A stretch of DNA of 64,000 nucleotides from Agromyces salentinus (GTDB taxonomy: Bacteria; Actinomycetota; Actinomycetes; Actinomycetales; Microbacteriaceae), in the NCBI RefSeq assembly GCF_009749395.1, contig NZ_WBIR01000001.1:248001-312000 (forward strand), read 5' to 3'. Below the pieces are notes generated by a model, which did not search any database, was not told the origin of the DNA, and saw only the letters and a list, made by a program, of their open reading frames with translations. Both the position numbers and the translations under genes were made by a program. Shown here one piece after another: positions 50,717 through 58,852 of this stretch (position 1 is its first letter; each line of letters starts with the position of its first letter).

Positions 50717-50779
50717 GCCGAATCGGCCGCCACGTGCCGAATCGGCGCTCGGGAATCCGCACTCCGGCGCCGAATCGGC
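50717..50779. repeat. three GCCGAATCGGC repeats upstream of the hypothetical gene
   Basis: GCCGAATCGGC at 50717-50727, 50736-50746 and 50769-50779. Each is a near-palindrome (5-bp arms GCCGA and TCGGC, single central base). The outer copies are mirror images with flanking AGT/ACT. They lie 56 to 118 bases upstream of the start codon at 50661 and may be operators or structural repeats. Confidence 0.75.
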
Positions 50780-50818
50780 ACTCAGGGGCCGACGCGAACG
50801 CCCGCACGCGACGACAGC

Positions 50819-51295
50819 TCAGTCGCGCGCGGCGAGCTCCAGCGTGTAGAAGACGCTGTTCGGATCGAGCGCGTAGTCGCCGAAGGGCGGGCACTCGACG
50901 AAGCCGGCCTTCTCGTAGAGCGAGCGGGCGGGAGCGAAGAACGGCTCGGTGCCCGTCTCGAGGCTGATGCGCGCGTACCCTCGGGCTCTCGCTTCGTCGA
51001 GCACGTGCTCGAGCAGGCGTCGTCCGAGGCCACGACCGCGGGCCGCGGCATCCGCTCGCATCGACTTGAGCTCGCCGTGGTCGGGCGCGAGCTCCTTGAG
51101 CGCGACGCAGCCGAGCACGTCCTCACCGTCGGACACCGCCCAGAACGTGACGGCGGAGTCCGACAGGCCCGACACGTCGAGGGCGTGCACGCTCTCGGCG
51201 GGCGAGGTGGCGTGCATGTCCGCGAGGTGGTCCTCGAGCAGGCGCAGCACGCGCGGGTCGGCGAGGTCTCCGGGGGCGATCACGAGTTCGGGCAC
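50819..51295 (-). CDS. GNAT-family N-acetyltransferase
   Basis: 158 aa from GTG 51295. Acetyl-CoA-binding motif A is clear: GCVALKELAPDHGELKSMRADAAARGRGLGRRLLEHVLDEARARGY (R-x-x-G-x-G/A pattern), with the beta5-alpha4 end EPFFAPARSLYEKAGFVECPPFGDY. Acceptor unknown; the fold suits acetylation of a small amine or peptide N-terminus. Confidence 0.9.
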   Translation of the reverse strand: MPELVIAPGDLADPRVLRLLEDHLADMHATSPAESVHALDVSGLSDSAVTFWAVSDGEDVLGCVALKELAPDHGELKSMRADAAARGRGLGRRLLEHVLDEARARGYARISLETGTEPFFAPARSLYEKAGFVECPPFGDYALDPNSVFYTLELAARD

Positions 51296-51384
51296 CGGAG
51301 AATTCTCACAGCCGGATGAGTCGGCCAGGTTACGCCTCGCCTGCGAGCGCACTCCTCCGCTCCAATGACGGAGCCGACGCCCCG

Positions 51385-51424
51385 CCCGCCGCCACCGCCG
51401 CCACCACCGCCGCCGCCGCCGAGC
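51385..51424. repeat. CCG/CCA triplet-rich tract
   Basis: Imperfect CCG and CCA repeats just beyond the stop of the MBL-fold gene. It is a short simple-sequence tract with no coding meaning on its own; it may form secondary structure or be slippage-prone. Confidence 0.6.
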
Positions 51425-52222
51425 TCACACCTCGACGGCCACCCCGTCGGTGAGCCACCTGGCTCGATCGTGCACGGATGCCTCGGCCCCATCGATCGCG
51501 TCGCGGAGCCCCTGCTCGCCGTCGACGAAGTGCGACCACCCGTCGTAGTGCGCGAACACGGCGACCCGAGGGGCCGCGACGCCGACGAGCTCGACGGCCT
51601 CGCGACCGGTCATCGTGAAGCGCAGCGGGCCGGTGATGCCGAATCGCACGCCGCCGACGTTCGCGAGCAGCACGTCGACGTCGAGTTCCTCCGCCGTGCG
51701 GTGCAGCGCTGCGAAGGGCACGGTGTCCCCCGTGATCCAGAGCGCCACGCGCTCCTCTCCCTGCCGGCGCACGGCGAACCCGACGACGTCGCCGACGATC
51801 GCGCGGGTCAGCGGCGGACCGTGCCGGCACGGCGTCGCCGAGATCACGAGCGTGGGCAGGCCCGGCCGAGGCGGCGGGAGGGTCACCGACTCCCCCGGCA
51901 CGAGGCCGTGCAGCCGCGCGGCCTCCAGCGAGGGGGCCAGCCGGCCGGCGCCGCTCTTCGTGGTGAGCACGGCGCCGGCCGACGGCAGCATGGCCCGACC
52001 GGCGTCGTCGAGGTTGTCGGCATGATGGTCGTGGCTGACGAGGGCCACGTCGATCGGCCCCAGCTCGTCGACGGTGAGCGCGGGGTCGCCGGTCTTCGTG
52101 GAGCCCGTGCCCCAGCCGAACTCGTAGTGACGCCCGGCGCGGTCGAAGGTCGGGTCGACGAGCAGCCGCCACCCATCGAGGTCCACGAGCACAGTCGGCC
52201 CGCCGATGCGCGTCAGCTTCAT
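51425..52222 (-). CDS. MBL-fold metallo-hydrolase
   Basis: 265 aa. Metallo-beta-lactamase motif variant SHDHHADNLDD (HxHxDN rather than HxHxDH), further His in SATPCRHGPPL and AVFAHYDGWSHFVDGE, with Asp in TGDTVPF. UlaG-like, small cytoplasmic hydrolase of phosphoesters or lactones. The HADN variation is common in this subgroup. It lies next to, but separate from, the GNAT gene and is transcribed in the same direction. Confidence 0.9.
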   Translation of the reverse strand: MKLTRIGGPTVLVDLDGWRLLVDPTFDRAGRHYEFGWGTGSTKTGDPALTVDELGPIDVALVSHDHHADNLDDAGRAMLPSAGAVLTTKSGAGRLAPSLEAARLHGLVPGESVTLPPPRPGLPTLVISATPCRHGPPLTRAIVGDVVGFAVRRQGEERVALWITGDTVPFAALHRTAEELDVDVLLANVGGVRFGITGPLRFTMTGREAVELVGVAAPRVAVFAHYDGWSHFVDGEQGLRDAIDGAEASVHDRARWLTDGVAVEV

Positions 52223-52256
52223 GGTCGCGAGACTATGCCCCGCCCGGCTCGCCCCG

Positions 52257-53111
52257 CTACGCTCCGGCCGCGACGGAGGATCGCGCGTGGGCGAGCGCCC
52301 AGTCGAGGGCGTGGTCGGCGACCTCCTCCCAGCCGGGCTCGGCGCAGATCCAGTGCGAGCGGCCCGGGAACTCGACGTACTCGGTGAGCGCGGGCGACTT
52401 CGCGTAGTGCTTGGCGTTCGACCTGTTCACCGACGGCGGCATGATGTGGTCCTTCTCGCCGCCGATGAACAGCAGCGGCGCGCGGTCGGCGGCGTAGTCC
52501 ACCCAGGTCTCCTGCTTGCCCGGCGTGAAGTTCGCGAGCAGTCCGTAGGCCCAGATCCAATTGCCCGGGGCGGGGATCGTGAACTCCTGCCACGCGGCAT
52601 CCGAGTCCTCGCGCGAGAGCGTGTTCGCGAACGCGTAGTGGAACTCCTCCGGGGTGAAGGCGACGGCCCGGTGGAGGTTCGCGGGGTTCTTCAATGCCGG
52701 GAACAGCGACTTCGCCTGCGAGAGCGGCGTGACCCGCACCCCCTCCGTCGGCGCCGAGTCGACGACCACGCCCGCCGCGCCGAGCCCGCGGGCGAGCAGC
52801 AGCTGGGTGAGCGTGCCGCCGAACGAGTGCCCCATGATGATGGGCGGCGTCGGCAGCGCCTCGATCTGCGCGGCGAGGTGGTCGACGGTCTCGGGTACGG
52901 TGAGCTTCGCGATGACGTCTGGGTCCTCGCGCAGCGCCTCCACCTCGACCTCGAAGCCCGGGTAGGCGGGCGTGAGCACGGTGTAGCCCTGCGCCTCGAA
53001 GCGCTCCTTCCAGCCCCGCCAGCTGCGCGGGGTCATCCAGAGGCCGTGCACGAGCACGATCGTGTCGGGGGCGGCGGGGTCGGGCGCAGGGGGTGGTGTC
53101 TGGTCGGTCAT
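52257..53111 (-). CDS. alpha/beta hydrolase
   Basis: 284 aa from ATG 53111. Nucleophile elbow IIMGHSFGGTLTQ (Ser), LVHGLWMTPRSWRGW oxyanion region, Asp in GGEKDHIMP, His in FPGRSHWICAEPGWEE. Close to bacterial esterases and homoserine lactonase-like hydrolases without a defining lid. Downstream of the second hydrolase at 53195 in the same direction, with 83 bases between; both may be read with it. Substrate unknown. Confidence 0.88.
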   Translation of the reverse strand: MTDQTPPPAPDPAAPDTIVLVHGLWMTPRSWRGWKERFEAQGYTVLTPAYPGFEVEVEALREDPDVIAKLTVPETVDHLAAQIEALPTPPIIMGHSFGGTLTQLLLARGLGAAGVVVDSAPTEGVRVTPLSQAKSLFPALKNPANLHRAVAFTPEEFHYAFANTLSREDSDAAWQEFTIPAPGNWIWAYGLLANFTPGKQETWVDYAADRAPLLFIGGEKDHIMPPSVNRSNAKHYAKSPALTEYVEFPGRSHWICAEPGWEEVADHALDWALAHARSSVAAGA

Positions 53112-53194
53112 GGCGTGGTCCTTTCGTCGAGGTGGGCGGTGCGAACGAGCAGGGCGAGCGGATGCGGCGAGGCGGGCCCGCGGCATCCGCTCGG

Positions 53195-54019
53195 TCAGGA
53201 ATCGATGAACGCGAGCAGGTCGGCGTGGAGTCGCTCGCGGTCGGTGTCGGGCAGGCCGTGGGCCCCGCCCTCGTAGACGAGCAGCGTGGCCCCGTCGATG
53301 AGGTCGGCCGAGCGCTCCCCGCCCACCGCGAAGGGGACGATCTGGTCGTCGTCGCCATGGATCACGAGCGTCGGCACGTCGATCTTCGCGAGGTCGGGCC
53401 GGAAGTCGGTGGCCGAGAAGGCGGCGATGCACTCGTAAGCCGCTCGGTGCCCGCACGCCATGCTCTGCAGCCAGAACGCGTCGCGCACGCCCTGCGAGAT
53501 GTCGTTGTTGCGGTTGTGGCCGAAGAACGGCCCGTCGGCGAGGTCGCGGTAGAGCTGTGAGCGGTCGGATGCCTCGCCGGCACGGATGCCGTCGAACACG
53601 GCGATCGGCAGCCCGCCCGGGTTGTCCTCGGTCGCGAGCATCAGCGGCGGCACCGCCGAGACGAGCACGAGCCTCGCGACGCGGGCGGAACCGTGGCGGC
53701 CCACGTAGTGCGCGATCTCGCCGCCGCCGGTGGAGTGGCCGACGAGCGTGAGCTCGGTGAGGTCGAGGTGGTCGATGAGGCACGCGAGGTCGTCGGCGTA
53801 GGTGTCCATCTCGTTGCCGTTCCACGTCTGGCTCGATCGGCCGTGGCCGCGCCGGTCATGGGCGATCGCGCGGTGGCCCTGCTCGGCGAGGAAGAGCGCC
53901 GCGGCCTCCCAGGCGTCGGCGTTCAGCGGCCAGCCGTGGCTCAGCAGCACGGGCGTGCCGCTCGTGCCCCAGTCCTTGTAGAAGATCTGCGCGCCGTCAT
54001 CGGCGGTGACGTAGGGCAT
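53195..54019 (-). CDS. non-heme chloroperoxidase-like alpha/beta hydrolase
   Basis: 274 aa from ATG 54019 with GGAGG nearby. [42 protein letters not shown], then elbow [19 protein letters not shown] (Ser), Asp in [10 protein letters not shown], His in [11 protein letters not shown]. This is the pattern of cofactor-free haloperoxidases/esterases (BpoA-type), whose physiological role is usually esterase or perhydrolase. Lies between the LuxR regulator and another hydrolase, all on the minus strand. Confidence 0.9.
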   Translation of the reverse strand: MPYVTADDGAQIFYKDWGTSGTPVLLSHGWPLNADAWEAAALFLAEQGHRAIAHDRRGHGRSSQTWNGNEMDTYADDLACLIDHLDLTELTLVGHSTGGGEIAHYVGRHGSARVARLVLVSAVPPLMLATEDNPGGLPIAVFDGIRAGEASDRSQLYRDLADGPFFGHNRNNDISQGVRDAFWLQSMACGHRAAYECIAAFSATDFRPDLAKIDVPTLVIHGDDDQIVPFAVGGERSADLIDGATLLVYEGGAHGLPDTDRERLHADLLAFIDS

Positions 54020-54127
54020 GGGCGCCTCCCGGGAGCGGGCGAGTCGCGCGGTTCGCGATTCGCGGATGCCTCGATGCTCGCGCCAGGCGCCCCCGAGCCG
54101 AACCACGTGGTGCGCGTAGTCGCGAGG

Positions 54128-56878
54128 TCAGCCCTCGGAGGTGTGCTCGGCGAGCTGCCGTCGGGAGGTGATGCCGAGCTTCCGGAACACCTTGCGCAGG
54201 TGGTAGTCGACGGTGTTCGCACTGATGAACAGCTCGGCGCCGATCTCGGCGTTGGTGCGGCCCGCGGCGGCGAGCCGGGCGACCGTCTCCTCCTGCGGGG
54301 TGAGGCCGTCGTCGGCCGCGCCGCCCGGCTGGCGGGGCGCGACGCGCTCACCGGTCGCCTCGAGTTCACGGCGGGCCCTGGCGGCGAACGCGGGGGCGGC
54401 CACGCGCTCGAAGATGTCCAGCGCGGCACGGAGCTCCTGGCGTGCCTCCCGCCGTCGCTTCATGCGCCGCAACCACTCGCCGTAGAGGAGGTGGGCGCGC
54501 CCGAGTTCGCCGATCACGGTGGACTCCGCGAGGTGCCCGATCGATTCGACGTAGAGGGCTTCCGCCTCCTCGTCGGCTGCCAGCAGTGCTGAGCCACGCG
54601 CGGCCAGGCCGCGGATCCAAGGCGTGCCCGAGTGGGCGGCGAACTCCGCCAGCCGCGCGTGCGAGGCCCTCACGTCGTCGGCCCTTCCGCTGCGGACCCC
54701 CGCTTCGATGTACTCGGGCATCTGCTGGTACGTCACCTGGAGGAACGGTCGCTCGATCATCGGTCGCAGGCGTTCGAAGGCATCGCGGTAGTGCCCGTCC
54801 GCGATCGCGCGGACGCTCAGGCCCATCATCGCGATCGTCCAGGCCCCCGCGAACCCGGTGCCGAGCACGGCCTCGGCGATCGCCTCCACCTGCGGGACGG
54901 GCGCGCCGGCCCACGCGAGGTAGGAGCCGTTCACGACCTGCTCGGCGTCGTAGCCGATGGCGTGCCGCAGTTCCCGGACGTCGTCGATGTACCGACCGGA
55001 TGCCGCAGGGTCGCCCCTGACCAGTTCGATGAGCCCGAGCAGCCACAGCACCGTGTCGAGGTCGCGCAGACGTCCTCGCGAACGGGCCGCCCCGGCGATG
55101 CGTTCGAGGAGCCTCACGCACGCCTGTTCGTCCCAGAGCGCCATGCTCAATGCGACGCCGAAGGTGCCGATCTCCAGCAGCGCCTCCTCGTCGAGCTCGA
55201 ACAGCATGTCCAGGGCGTCGCGCATGACGGGCACGGCCTGCTCGTAGGGCAGGAGGATGTGAGCGCTGAGTCCGCGGAGGGCGATGGAGAGCGGACCGCC
55301 GGCCACGTCGACGCCGGCCGCGAGACGCTGCCCGAGTTCCGGAAGCGTGACCCCCTCGATCGCCCACTCGACCGTCAGCGTGAGGTCGAACGCCCAGACG
55401 AGGGCCCGCTGCTCGAGCGCGGGCACGATGCCGTGGAAGAGCTCGGCCGCCCGGAGCATCGTCGAGGGTCCGGTGAGGATGCGCTCCCGATCGGCGACGA
55501 AGATGGCGATGAGCGCTCGGAGCTGGGCGACCCGCCCGGCGCTGACGGGGTCGAGGGCGTCGCCTTCGAGGCGATCCAGGAGCTCGCGCGCCAGTTGGGC
55601 GGCGCCCGCGCTCGCCGCGGCCTCGGCCGCCGCGAGGAGTCGCCCCGAGCGGACGGGACCGGCCGGTGACAGCTCGGCCGCCCTGGCGAGGAGGCGCGCA
55701 CGGGACGCGGTGCCGCCGCGCCCGCCCGCGGCATCCGCCACCGCTTCCAACCGGTCGGCGACCTCGCCGTCGATGCCGACCGTGGCCTCCGCGGCATGCC
55801 AGACGGCGAGGTCATGGCGGCCCGCGGCATCGGCGACGCCGCCGAGCGCCGCGTGCACGGCCCGGCGCTCCCCGGCGGGGATGGCGTTGTAGACGGCGGC
55901 GCGAACGAGCGGATGCCGGAAGCGCACGCGGTCCCGCACCGTGGCGAGGCCCGCCCGCTCCGCGGGCCCCGGGGCGTCGACCGTGACCCCGAGCACACGG
56001 GCGGCACCGTCGATCAGCGTCGGATCGCCGGTGGACTCCGCGGCGGCGATGTCGAGCCAGCGCCGCGTCTCGGTCGGCAGCGCGTCGACGGCCCGGAGGT
56101 ACACGGACTCCAGCCGCAGCCCGATGGGCACCGGGCCGACGGCGAGCGAGTGGTCGGTGAGCTGTTGCGCCGAGAACTCGAGGGCGAGGTCGATCAGTGC
56201 GAGCGGGTTGCCGCCGGTCTCCTCGGCGAACCGGGTGGCGAGGTACGGGTCGACCGGGTCGGCGGCCGAACGGTTGAGCAGGGCGACGGCGGTCGGCGCG
56301 TCGAGCCCGGCGAGGTCGAGCACGGGCACGCCGGCGGCCGCCACATCGGCTCTCGGCTCCGGCCGCATGCCGAGCAGGAGCGCGACGGACTCGGCCTCGA
56401 GGCGACGTGCGACGAACGCGAGGACCTCGAGCGACTCCGGGTCGAGGAGGTGCGCGTCGTCCACCACGCAGACGACGGGCTCGCGTTCGGCCGCCGCGGC
56501 GAGGAGCGAGAGCATGCCGAGGCCGACCAGGTAGCGGTCGGGCGGCGGCCCCGCATCGAGTCCCGCAGCGATGCGCAGGGCGGAGGCCTGCGGGCCGGGC
56601 AGGTCGCGGATGAGCGCGGCGAACGGGGTGCCGAGCCGTTGCAGGGCCGCGTACGGCATCGCCGACTCCGCCTCGAAGCCGTCGGCACGGACGACCCTCA
56701 CCCCGGCGGCCGCGCGCGTTGCCTCGTCGAGCAGCGCCGTCTTGCCGATGCCGGGCTCGCCGCGCACCACGAGCGCGGCGCCCCTGCGGTTGCGCGCACC
56801 GCCGACGAGCTCGGCGAGACGTTCGAGTTCGCCGGCACGGCCGAGGAGTGCGGAGGGCGACGTGTCGATGGACAACAC
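54128..56878 (-). CDS. LuxR-family regulator with AAA ATPase domain (LAL type)
   Basis: 916 aa, GTG 56878 (start uncertain). Walker A GEPGIGKTALLDEATR at about 41-56 and Walker B VVCVVDDAHLLD in the middle of an AAA-16/NACHT-like domain, then a long tetratricopeptide-like helical region (about 330-830). The C-terminal LuxR HTH reads LTPQEETVARLAAAGRTNAEIGAELFISANTVDYHLRKVFRKLGITSRRQL. LAL regulators are pathway activators for transport or secondary metabolism. The two hydrolases downstream on the same strand are candidate targets. Confidence 0.93.
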   Translation of the reverse strand: MLSIDTSPSALLGRAGELERLAELVGGARNRRGAALVVRGEPGIGKTALLDEATRAAAGVRVVRADGFEAESAMPYAALQRLGTPFAALIRDLPGPQASALRIAAGLDAGPPPDRYLVGLGMLSLLAAAAEREPVVCVVDDAHLLDPESLEVLAFVARRLEAESVALLLGMRPEPRADVAAAGVPVLDLAGLDAPTAVALLNRSAADPVDPYLATRFAEETGGNPLALIDLALEFSAQQLTDHSLAVGPVPIGLRLESVYLRAVDALPTETRRWLDIAAAESTGDPTLIDGAARVLGVTVDAPGPAERAGLATVRDRVRFRHPLVRAAVYNAIPAGERRAVHAALGGVADAAGRHDLAVWHAAEATVGIDGEVADRLEAVADAAGGRGGTASRARLLARAAELSPAGPVRSGRLLAAAEAAASAGAAQLARELLDRLEGDALDPVSAGRVAQLRALIAIFVADRERILTGPSTMLRAAELFHGIVPALEQRALVWAFDLTLTVEWAIEGVTLPELGQRLAAGVDVAGGPLSIALRGLSAHILLPYEQAVPVMRDALDMLFELDEEALLEIGTFGVALSMALWDEQACVRLLERIAGAARSRGRLRDLDTVLWLLGLIELVRGDPAASGRYIDDVRELRHAIGYDAEQVVNGSYLAWAGAPVPQVEAIAEAVLGTGFAGAWTIAMMGLSVRAIADGHYRDAFERLRPMIERPFLQVTYQQMPEYIEAGVRSGRADDVRASHARLAEFAAHSGTPWIRGLAARGSALLAADEEAEALYVESIGHLAESTVIGELGRAHLLYGEWLRRMKRRREARQELRAALDIFERVAAPAFAARARRELEATGERVAPRQPGGAADDGLTPQEETVARLAAAGRTNAEIGAELFISANTVDYHLRKVFRKLGITSRRQLAEHTSEG

Positions 56879-56946
56879 GGTAGTGGAGCGCTCTCACGCG
56901 GCGCTATGCCCACGTTCGGGTCAGTCTCCCGCCGACGATCCCAGGG

Positions 56947-58539
56947 TCAGAGCGCTCCGGTCGCCGGCGTCTCGCGCACGCGTCCGCCGCCCTCGAAGAC
57001 GAGCAGCCGGTCGGCGAGCTTGTCGACGAAGAAGCGGTCGTGGCTGACGACGATGACGGCGCCAGGGAAGTGGGTCAGCGCCCGCTCCATGACCTGCGTC
57101 GAGGTGATGTCGAGGTGGTTCGTGGGCTCGTCGAGCACGATCACGGCGGCGCCCGACAGCAGGCACTGCGCGATCGCGACCCTCGCCCGCTGGCCGCCCG
57201 AGAGTGTTCCGATCTTCTGCTTCAGGTCGGCCTCGGAGAACTGCAGCATCGCGAGGAACCGGTTCACGCTCTTCTTCGTCGCGGTGAAGGCGAGGGAGTC
57301 GGGGTAGGCGTTCACCGCGTGCCCCACGGTGTCCTCGAGGTCGAGCTCGGCGTAGACCCGGTTGTACGAGACGTACCGCGCCCCCTTCGCCCAGCGCACG
57401 CTCCCGGCATCCGCCTCGGTCTCCTCGGTGAGCACGTCGAGCAGCGTCGACTTGCCGGAGCCGTTCGAGCCGAGCACGGCGACCCGGTCGCCGCGGTGCA
57501 CGTCGAAGGTCAGGTTCTCGAACAGCGGCGAGCCGCCGAACCCCTTCGAGAGCCCGGTGACGGTGAGCAGGTCGTTGCTGACCCGCAGCCCCTCGTAGAT
57601 GCCCGTGATGATCTGGTCGATCGGCCGCGGCGCCTGCCGCTTCTTGATGTCGGCGAGCCGGCGGGCGACGGCGTTCGAGGGATTGCGTGCGGCCTCCCGA
57701 CGGGCGGCCGAGGCGGCCTGCTCGTAGGCCAGCAGCTCCTCCTCATGGGCGAACTGCTTCTCGAGCATCTTCAGCCGCGACTGCTTCGCGTGCACGTAGG
57801 CCGAGTAGTCGCCCTCGTACTCCTGGAGGCGGTAGTTCTCGATCTCGACGATGCGGGTGACGACCCCGTCGAGGAACTGCCGGTCGTGGGAGACGACGAG
57901 CACCGCGCCGGCGAACGAGGCGAGCCAGTTCTCGACCCACTTCACGCCGTCGAGGTCGAGGAAGTTCGTCGGCTCGTCGAGCAGGAGCACGTCGGGCGCC
58001 TGCACGAGGATCTGCGCGAGCGCGGCGCGGTTGCGCCATCCGCCCGACAACCGGCCGACCGGCAGGGTGCGACGCTCCTCGTCGAAGCCGAGGCGCGTGA
58101 GCACGGTGTCGATCGTGGTCTCGTAGGTCCAGCCGCCGACGTGGTCCATGCGCTCGAAGAGCTCGCCCTGCTCGGTGAGCAGGCGGGTCATCTCGGCCTC
58201 GTCCACGGGTTCGGCGAGCGCCGTCCCGATCTCGTCGAGGCGGGCCTGCGTCTCGTGGACGTCGGTGAAGTGCGCGCTCAGCGTCTCCTGGATGCTCTGC
58301 TCGCCGTCGAGCTCGGAGAACTGCGAGAAGTACCCGATGGTCGTGCCGAGGGTGACGTCGCGGGTGCCGGCGCTCGGGTCGCGGCGGCCGAGCACGACCT
58401 CGAGGAAGCTGGTCTTGCCGGTGCCGTTCTTGCCGATGAGTCCGACGCGGTCGCCCTGCTTGAGCTTGAGGAAGGCCTCCTTCAGCACCGTGCGCCCGTC
58501 GAACTCGATGCTCACGTCGTTCAGGCGGATCAGGCTCAC
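56947..58539 (-). CDS. ABC-F family ATPase
   Basis: 530 aa from GTG 58539 (AGAGGA five bases upstream). Two ABC domains in one chain without membrane spans. Domain 1 has GKNGTGKTSFLEVV, signature LSGGWRNRAALA and Walker B VLLLDEPTNFLDLD. Domain 2 has GSNGSGKSTLLDVL, LSGGQRARVAIA and VIVLDEPTNHLD. A Lys/Arg-rich linker with KQSRLKMLEKQFAHEEELLAYEQAASAARREA separates them, as in ribosome-binding ABC-F proteins. It probably acts on the ribosome; no antibiotic can be named. Separate from the second ABC-F gene at 62719. Confidence 0.93.
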   Translation of the reverse strand: MSLIRLNDVSIEFDGRTVLKEAFLKLKQGDRVGLIGKNGTGKTSFLEVVLGRRDPSAGTRDVTLGTTIGYFSQFSELDGEQSIQETLSAHFTDVHETQARLDEIGTALAEPVDEAEMTRLLTEQGELFERMDHVGGWTYETTIDTVLTRLGFDEERRTLPVGRLSGGWRNRAALAQILVQAPDVLLLDEPTNFLDLDGVKWVENWLASFAGAVLVVSHDRQFLDGVVTRIVEIENYRLQEYEGDYSAYVHAKQSRLKMLEKQFAHEEELLAYEQAASAARREAARNPSNAVARRLADIKKRQAPRPIDQIITGIYEGLRVSNDLLTVTGLSKGFGGSPLFENLTFDVHRGDRVAVLGSNGSGKSTLLDVLTEETEADAGSVRWAKGARYVSYNRVYAELDLEDTVGHAVNAYPDSLAFTATKKSVNRFLAMLQFSEADLKQKIGTLSGGQRARVAIAQCLLSGAAVIVLDEPTNHLDITSTQVMERALTHFPGAVIVVSHDRFFVDKLADRLLVFEGGGRVRETPATGAL

Positions 58540-58739
58540 GGGGGTCCTCTCGGGCGACGACGAGCGGATGCCGCGCGTCGGGGATCTGGCGCCCCAAGCG
58601 TACGTGGCTCGCCTGAGCCCGCTCGCCGCGCGAGCCGCCGAGCAACCGCCGGACCGGCCGCCCTGCGGGCCGCCGCGTCCGTCGGCGCCGACGTCGTGAG
58701 CGGATGCCGCACGCGCACGCCGACCCGAGCAACGAGGTC

Positions 58740-58756
58740 TATACATCCGATGTTTA
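58740..58756 (+). promoter_or_regulatory. dyad ahead of the GH95 gene
   Basis: TATACATCCGATGTTTA: inverted repeat ACATC (58743-58747), one base, GATGT (58749-58753), extended outward with one mismatch. It lies 97 bases before the chosen start codon. It resembles GntR-type sites, but no GntR gene is adjacent, so the identity of the regulator is open. Confidence 0.5.
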
Positions 58757-58852
58757 ATGCGGCAGGATGGCACCGAATCGGCGAATACCGGCAAACCTAC
58801 CGTCCGGAGACCCGAGACACCAGACCAAAGACGTCCTGGAGGTTCTTGTCAG

